A stretch of 64,000 bases of DNA from Mycolicibacterium flavescens (GTDB lineage Bacteria; Actinomycetota; Actinomycetes; Mycobacteriales; Mycobacteriaceae), in NCBI GenBank assembly GCA_900637135.1, contig LR134353.1, positions 2,046,001-2,110,000 on the forward strand, given 5' to 3'. Of this stretch, positions 59,483 to 64,000 are shown one piece after another (position 1 is the stretch's first letter; each line of letters opens with the position of its first letter). Under the pieces are notes generated by a model that was not told the DNA's origin, ran no database searches, and saw only the letters and a program-made list of their open reading frames with translations. A program made the position numbers and the translations under genes.

Positions 59483-61386
59483 GCCGCGAGCGTCGGCCCC
59501 GCAAGGCCGCACCGGCCGCCGGCCCTCAGGAGCGCTCGGCCAAAGCGCGGCGGACTCGCGCTCCGATCACTGAAACCGGGCTGCGCAGTGCCTCTTTCGT
59601 GTTCCGGCATCGAGTGGGCAACGCGGCGATCTTCCTCGTCCTGATCGTCGCGGCGGGGCAGCTGTTCCATCTCCAGGTGCCCCGCGCCGACGGATTGCGG
59701 GCCGAGGCGGCCAGCCAGCTCAAGGTCACCGACGTCGACAAGGCCGTTCGCGGGGCGATCGTCGACCGCAACAACGACAAGCTGGCCTTCACCATCGAGG
59801 CGCGCGCGCTGACCTTCCAGCCGCAGAAGGTCCGCAAGCAGTTGGAGGAGGCCAGGGCGAAAAGCACCGAGGCGCCCGAACCCGACCGCAGGCTGCGCGA
59901 CATCGCCGCCGAGGTGGCGCTGCGGCTGAACAACAAGCCGGACTCGGCCACCGTGCTCAAGAAGCTCAAGAGCAACGAGACGTTCGTCTATCTCGCCCGT
60001 GCGGTCGATCCCGCCATCGCCGAGGCGATCACCAAGAAGTTCCCCGAGGTCGGTTCGGAGCGCCAGGATTTGCGCCAGTATCCGGGCGGCTCGCTGGCGG
60101 CCAACATCGTCGGCGGTATCGACTGGGATGGACACGGCCTGCTGGGACTGGAGGATTCGCTCGATGCCGTGCTGGCGGGCACCGACGGATCGATCACCTA
60201 CGACCGCGGGTCCGACGGCGTGGTCATCCCGGGCAGTTACCGCAACCGCCACGACGCGGTCGACGGTTCCACGGTCATGCTGACCATCGACGACGACATC
60301 CAGTTCTATGTCCAGCAGCAGGTGCAGCAGGCCAAAAACCTGTCCGGCGCCAAGAACGTCTCTGCGGTCGTCCTCGACGCGAAAACCGCTGAGGTGCTGG
60401 CGATGGCGAATGACAACACGTTCGACCCGAGCCAGGATATCGGCAGGCAGGAACACCGCCAGCTGGGCAACCCCGCGGTGTCCTCGCCTTATGAACCGGG
60501 TTCGGTCAACAAGATCGTCACCGCCGCATCGGTCATCGAGTACGGGCTGTCGCATCCCGACGAGGTCCTGCAGGTGCCGGGGTCGATCCACATGGGCGGG
60601 GTCACCGTCGGTGACGCCTGGGAGCACGGGACGATGCCGTACACCACGACGGGCATCTTCGGTAAGTCCTCCAACGTCGGCACGCTGATGTTGGCGCAGC
60701 GACTCGGCCCTGAGCGCTTCTTCGAGATGGTCCGCAAGTTCGGTCTCGGTCAGCGGACCGGGGTGGGCCTGCCGGGTGAGAGCGCCGGCCTGGTCCCGCC
60801 GATCGACCAGTGGTCGGGCAGCACATTCGCCAACCTGCCCATCGGACAGGGCCTTTCGATGACCCTGCTGCAGATGGCGGGTATGTATCAGACCATCGCC
60901 AACGACGGTGTGCGCGTCCCGCCGCGCATCGTCAAGACCACTATCGCCTCCGACGGCACCCGCACCGACGAGCCTCGCCCCGAGGGCATTCGGGTGGTCT
61001 CGCCGGAAACGGCCAAGACCGTGCGGCACATGTTGCGGGCAACCGTGCAGCGCGACCCGACAGGGGTGCAGCAGGGCACGGGTTCGCAGGCGGCCGTCGA
61101 GGGCTACCAGATCTCCGGGAAGACCGGTACCGCACAGCAGATCAACCCGGCCTGCGGCTGCTACTACAGCGACGTCTACTGGATCACGTTCGCAGGCATC
61201 GCCACCACCGACGACCCGCGCTATGTCGTCGCCATCATGATGGACCACCCGCAGCGCACGGCCGACGGCCAGCCCGGCACCACGTCGGCGCCGCTGTTTC
61301 ACAACATCGCCTCCTGGCTGCTGCAGCGCGAGAACGTGCCGCTGTCGCCGGATCCCGACTCGCGGTTGACCCTGGTAGCCGACTGA
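59479..61386 (+). CDS. pbpB: Penicillin-binding protein 3-type transpeptidase (FtsI)
   Basis: The 635-aa class B PBP makes septal peptidoglycan crosslinks with FtsW. It has a short cytoplasmic segment, one transmembrane anchor (about 48-66), a pedestal domain, and a transpeptidase domain with the active-site S342-V-N-K345, S397-S-N399 and K548-T-G-T551 motifs. Two cysteines at NPACGCYY lie after the KTG strand, as in mycobacterial FtsI. The ATG overlaps the ftsL stop. murE follows after 66 bp; the PE_PGRS and other genes that I recall at this place in M. tuberculosis are absent. Confidence 0.97.
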   Translation: MSRERRPRKAAPAAGPQERSAKARRTRAPITETGLRSASFVFRHRVGNAAIFLVLIVAAGQLFHLQVPRADGLRAEAASQLKVTDVDKAVRGAIVDRNNDKLAFTIEARALTFQPQKVRKQLEEARAKSTEAPEPDRRLRDIAAEVALRLNNKPDSATVLKKLKSNETFVYLARAVDPAIAEAITKKFPEVGSERQDLRQYPGGSLAANIVGGIDWDGHGLLGLEDSLDAVLAGTDGSITYDRGSDGVVIPGSYRNRHDAVDGSTVMLTIDDDIQFYVQQQVQQAKNLSGAKNVSAVVLDAKTAEVLAMANDNTFDPSQDIGRQEHRQLGNPAVSSPYEPGSVNKIVTAASVIEYGLSHPDEVLQVPGSIHMGGVTVGDAWEHGTMPYTTTGIFGKSSNVGTLMLAQRLGPERFFEMVRKFGLGQRTGVGLPGESAGLVPPIDQWSGSTFANLPIGQGLSMTLLQMAGMYQTIANDGVRVPPRIVKTTIASDGTRTDEPRPEGIRVVSPETAKTVRHMLRATVQRDPTGVQQGTGSQAAVEGYQISGKTGTAQQINPACGCYYSDVYWITFAGIATTDDPRYVVAIMMDHPQRTADGQPGTTSAPLFHNIASWLLQRENVPLSPDPDSRLTLVAD

Positions 61387-61452
61387 CGAGGGTGCCGGCG
61401 GCCCCGATATGTCGCGGGGGTCGCCAGGGCGACTGGGTACTGTGTCAACGCC

Positions 61453-62970
61453 ATGAACCTGCGACCCAGCCATCCCGCCGGCGCGGCGCTCGGGCCGCTG
61501 GCCGGGCAGGTCCAGGCGGTGCCCGCGCGCGGTGCCGTACCGGATGTCCGCGTCACCGGCGTCACGCTGCGCAGCGGGGACGTCGAACCCGGTGACCTGT
61601 TCGCGGCGCTGCCGGGGGCGTCGTCACACGGCGGCCGCTACGCCGCCGAGGCGGTCGCACGCGGTGCGGCAGCGATCCTCACAGACCCCGACGGGCTGGC
61701 GCTGCTGGGATCCGATGCGGACATCCCGGTCGTGGTCCACCCGGATCCGCGGTCGGTGCTCGGCGCGGTGGCCGCCGAGGTGTACGGGCGACCGTCCGAG
61801 CGGCTGCGCGTCATCGGGGTCACCGGCACCTCCGGCAAGACCACCACCACCTATCTCGTGGAGGCCGGGCTGCGGTCGGCGGAGCGGGTGGCGGGACTCG
61901 TCGGCACCGTCGGCATCCGGATCGACGGCCGCGACCAGGCCAGCGTCCTCACCACGCCCGAGGCGCCGGACCTGCAGGCGCTGCTCGCGGTGATGGTCGA
62001 GCAGGGCGTCGACACTGTCGTGATGGAGGTGTCGAGCCACGCGCTCACCCTCGGCCGCGTCGACGGGGTGCGCTTTGCGGTCGGCGGGTTCACCAATCTG
62101 TCGCGCGACCATCTCGACTTCCACCCGACGATGCGGGACTACTTCGAGGCCAAGGCGCGACTGTTCGCTCCCGAATCTCCCAACCGCGCAGAGCTTTCCG
62201 TGCTGTGCGTCGACGACGACGCCGGCCGGGAGATGGCCAGGCTGGCGCGCGAGCCCGTGACGGTCAGCGCGACGGGCAGGGTCGCCGACTGGCGTATCGA
62301 GGACATCCGCACCGTCGGTCGCAACGCACAGGAGTTCTTCGCGGTGGACCCGGCGGGTGTGCACCACCACCTGCAGATCGGGTTGCCGGGGCGCTACAAC
62401 GTGGCCAACTGCCTGCTCGCGATCGCGCTGCTCGACGCGGTCGGGGTGTCGCCCGAACAAGCCGTGCCCGGTCTGCGGACCGCGACGGTGCCGGGGCGGA
62501 TGGAGTCCGTCGAGTGCGGGCAGGACTTCCTGGCGGTCGTCGACTACGCGCACAAGCCGGGTGCCCTGCAGGCCGTGCTGGAGACGTTGCGGGCAGACAC
62601 CGACGGCCGCTTGGCGGTCGTGTTCGGGGCGGGCGGTAACCGCGATCCCGGCAAGCGCGGCCCGATGGGCCGCGTCGCCGCCGAATTGGCCGATCTTGTG
62701 GTGGTGACCGACGACAATCCGCGCGATGAGGACCCTGCCGCGATCCGCGCGGCGATCGTGGCCGGCGCGGCGGGCCGTGCGGAGGTCGTCGAGATCGGCG
62801 ATCGCCGCGCCGCGATCGAGCACGCGGTGGCGTGGGCGCGACCGGGGGACGTCGTGCTCGTCGCGGGCAAGGGCCACGAGGCAGGGCAAACCGGTGCCGG
62901 GATCACCCGACCCTTCGACGACCGCGAGGAGTTGGCGCGCGCCCTCGAGGCACGGGGACCTCTGCCGTGA
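61453..62970 (+). CDS. murE: UDP-MurNAc-tripeptide synthetase (meso-DAP adding)
   Basis: MurE adds meso-diaminopimelate to UDP-MurNAc-L-Ala-D-Glu. The 505-aa protein has the ATP loop GTSGKTTTT (125-133), the [12 protein letters not shown] central-domain motif with the usual carbamylated-lysine region (YFEAKARLF), and the D421-N-P-R424 motif that specifies meso-DAP rather than lysine. ATG 61453 lies 9 nt after a TACTGT box, which may be a separate promoter within the dcw cluster. The end overlaps murF (GTGA). Confidence 0.97.
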   Translation: MNLRPSHPAGAALGPLAGQVQAVPARGAVPDVRVTGVTLRSGDVEPGDLFAALPGASSHGGRYAAEAVARGAAAILTDPDGLALLGSDADIPVVVHPDPRSVLGAVAAEVYGRPSERLRVIGVTGTSGKTTTTYLVEAGLRSAERVAGLVGTVGIRIDGRDQASVLTTPEAPDLQALLAVMVEQGVDTVVMEVSSHALTLGRVDGVRFAVGGFTNLSRDHLDFHPTMRDYFEAKARLFAPESPNRAELSVLCVDDDAGREMARLAREPVTVSATGRVADWRIEDIRTVGRNAQEFFAVDPAGVHHHLQIGLPGRYNVANCLLAIALLDAVGVSPEQAVPGLRTATVPGRMESVECGQDFLAVVDYAHKPGALQAVLETLRADTDGRLAVVFGAGGNRDPGKRGPMGRVAAELADLVVVTDDNPRDEDPAAIRAAIVAGAAGRAEVVEIGDRRAAIEHAVAWARPGDVVLVAGKGHEAGQTGAGITRPFDDREELARALEARGPLP

Positions 62971-64000
62971 TCAACCTGACGCTGGCCCGGATCGCCGAGA
63001 TCGTCGGCGGCCGCCTCGCCGACATCTCCGAAGCGGACGCCGCGACCACCAGGGTCACCGGCACCGTCGAGTTCGACTCGCGGGCCGTCACACCCGGCGG
63101 TCTGTTCCTCGCGCTGCCGGGAGCCCGTTCGGACGGACACGACTTCGCCGCCGCGGCGGTAAAGGCCGGCGCGGCGGCGGTACTGGCCGCCCGGCCGGTC
63201 GGGGTGCCTGCGATCGTCGTCGACCCGACGCCGGAGACGTCCGACCGCGCAGCGGGCGTGCTCGAACACGACGCCGACGGTTCGGGTGCAGCCGTACTCG
63301 CGGCGTTGGCGAAGCTGGCCGGTGCGGTCGCCGCAGAACTCGTCGCGGGCGGGCTCACGATCATCGGAATCACCGGATCGTCGGGTAAGACCTCGACCAA
63401 GGACCTGGTCGCCGCGGTGCTGGCCCCGCTCGGCGAGGTGATCGCGCCGCCGGGTTCGTTCAACAACGAACTCGGACATCCGTGGACGGTGCTGCGCGCG
63501 ACGCGGTCCACCGACTTCCTCGTGTTGGAGATGTCGGCACGGCATCGCGGCAACATCGCCGCGCTGGCCGCAATCGCCCCGCCCTCGATCGCGGTGGTGC
63601 TCAACGTGGGCACCGCACACCTGGGCGAATTCGGGTCGCGGGAGGCCATCGCCGAAACCAAATCCGAACTGCCACAAGCAGTTCCAGCATCCGGGGCCGT
63701 CGTCCTCAACGTTGACGACGCCGCGGTGGCGGCGATGGCCGCCAAGACCGCCGCGCGGATCGTGCAGGTGTCGCGGGAGCCGGGCGGCCGCGACGTGGAC
63801 GTGTGGGCCGAAGCGATCACGCTCGACGAGCTGGCCAGGCCGCGGTTCAGCATGCACACCGGCGCCGGGTCCGTCGACGTCGCGCTGGCCGTCCACGGGG
63901 ACCATCAGGTGTCCAACGCGCTGTGCGCGGCGGCCGTGGCGCTGGAGTGCGGCGCCTCCCTCGAGCAGGTCGCCACCGCGCTGGCCACCGCGGGTCCGGT
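62967..64000 (+). CDS. murF: UDP-MurNAc-tripeptide:D-Ala-D-Ala ligase (partial)
   Basis: The gene starts with GTG 62967, overlapping the murE stop, and leaves the window after 344 codons, so the C-terminal domain is missing. MurF adds D-Ala-D-Ala to complete the UDP-MurNAc-pentapeptide. Visible marks are the N-terminal [25 protein letters not shown], the ATP loop [26 protein letters not shown], and [23 protein letters not shown]. Order and coupling match the dcw cluster of other mycobacteria. Confidence 0.96.
   Translation, partial: MINLTLARIAEIVGGRLADISEADAATTRVTGTVEFDSRAVTPGGLFLALPGARSDGHDFAAAAVKAGAAAVLAARPVGVPAIVVDPTPETSDRAAGVLEHDADGSGAAVLAALAKLAGAVAAELVAGGLTIIGITGSSGKTSTKDLVAAVLAPLGEVIAPPGSFNNELGHPWTVLRATRSTDFLVLEMSARHRGNIAALAAIAPPSIAVVLNVGTAHLGEFGSREAIAETKSELPQAVPASGAVVLNVDDAAVAAMAAKTAARIVQVSREPGGRDVDVWAEAITLDELARPRFSMHTGAGSVDVALAVHGDHQVSNALCAAAVALECGASLEQVATALATAGP

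Noticed and set aside
59284..61473. 729-codon leftward frame opposite pbpB and the end of ftsL
   Set aside because: It covers genes with clear active-site motifs on the other strand and shows no domain of its own.

Overview
The window is a high-GC actinobacterial chromosome segment and almost certainly comes from a Mycolicibacterium (rapid-growing mycobacterium). The gene content and order match the Mycobacterium tuberculosis block running from glnA1 (Rv2220) down to murF (Rv2157c), read here from left to right. Locus names quoted from M. tuberculosis are from memory of gene order, not from a search. GTG starts are very frequent. Many starts sit 6-8 nt downstream of a TANNNT -10 box, the geometry of leaderless mycobacterial transcripts.

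Layout. 1-2.6 kb is accessory: the N-terminus of a large secreted protein (cut by the window edge), an AT-rich gap with one tiny ORF, a hotdog thioesterase coupled to an F420-type luciferase-like oxidoreductase, and a DoxX membrane protein. 2.6-4.7 kb holds glnA1 with a four-half-site GlnR-like operator, and an RDD protein. 4.8-11.8 kb (minus strand) holds a lipoprotein amidohydrolase, then the lipoate/2-oxoacid dehydrogenase cluster (dlaT, a TIGR01777 epimerase, lipB, lipA, a DUF4191 protein). 12-19.3 kb holds ephD, pepB, an adenylate cyclase, gcvT and ilvE. 19.3-22.3 kb is a DUF3043-cobU-cobT-cobS operon. 22.4-26.5 kb holds an A-type Fe-S carrier, a membrane protein, adoK and asnB.

26.6-34.3 kb is the respiratory block: ctaC-ctaF-mmpS3-DUF2561 on one strand facing ctaE-qcrC-qcrA-qcrB on the other, which together encode most of the cytochrome bcc-aa3 branch. 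34.4-37.5 kb has trpD and a DnaQ/UvrC-like nuclease. 37.6-48.3 kb is envelope-oriented: the peptidoglycan hydrolase ripC, an HExxH protease-like protein, pimB, fadD15, two SRPBCC proteins, an ArsA/Get3-like ATPase, a small Cys protein, an acyltransferase and a mannosyltransferase. 48.3-53.4 kb has RNase AS, aroG, pknL with its substrate-like DNA-binding protein, and mptA. 53.4-56.6 kb has idsA2, lppM, a GNAT protein and a DUF3040 protein. 56.8-64 kb is the start of the dcw cluster (mraZ, rsmH, ftsL-like, pbpB, murE, murF), with MraZ boxes over the promoter; murF runs off the right edge.

No CRISPR array, prophage, insertion sequence, rRNA or tRNA was seen, and no obvious new defence or secretion system. 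The less ordinary signals are small: tandem palindromic repeats that copy the stop codons of three convergent gene ends, an ArsA-like ATPase whose Walker A motif lies upstream of any canonical start codon, an 18-bp perfect palindrome at the start of an acyltransferase transcript, and the GlnR and MraZ operators.
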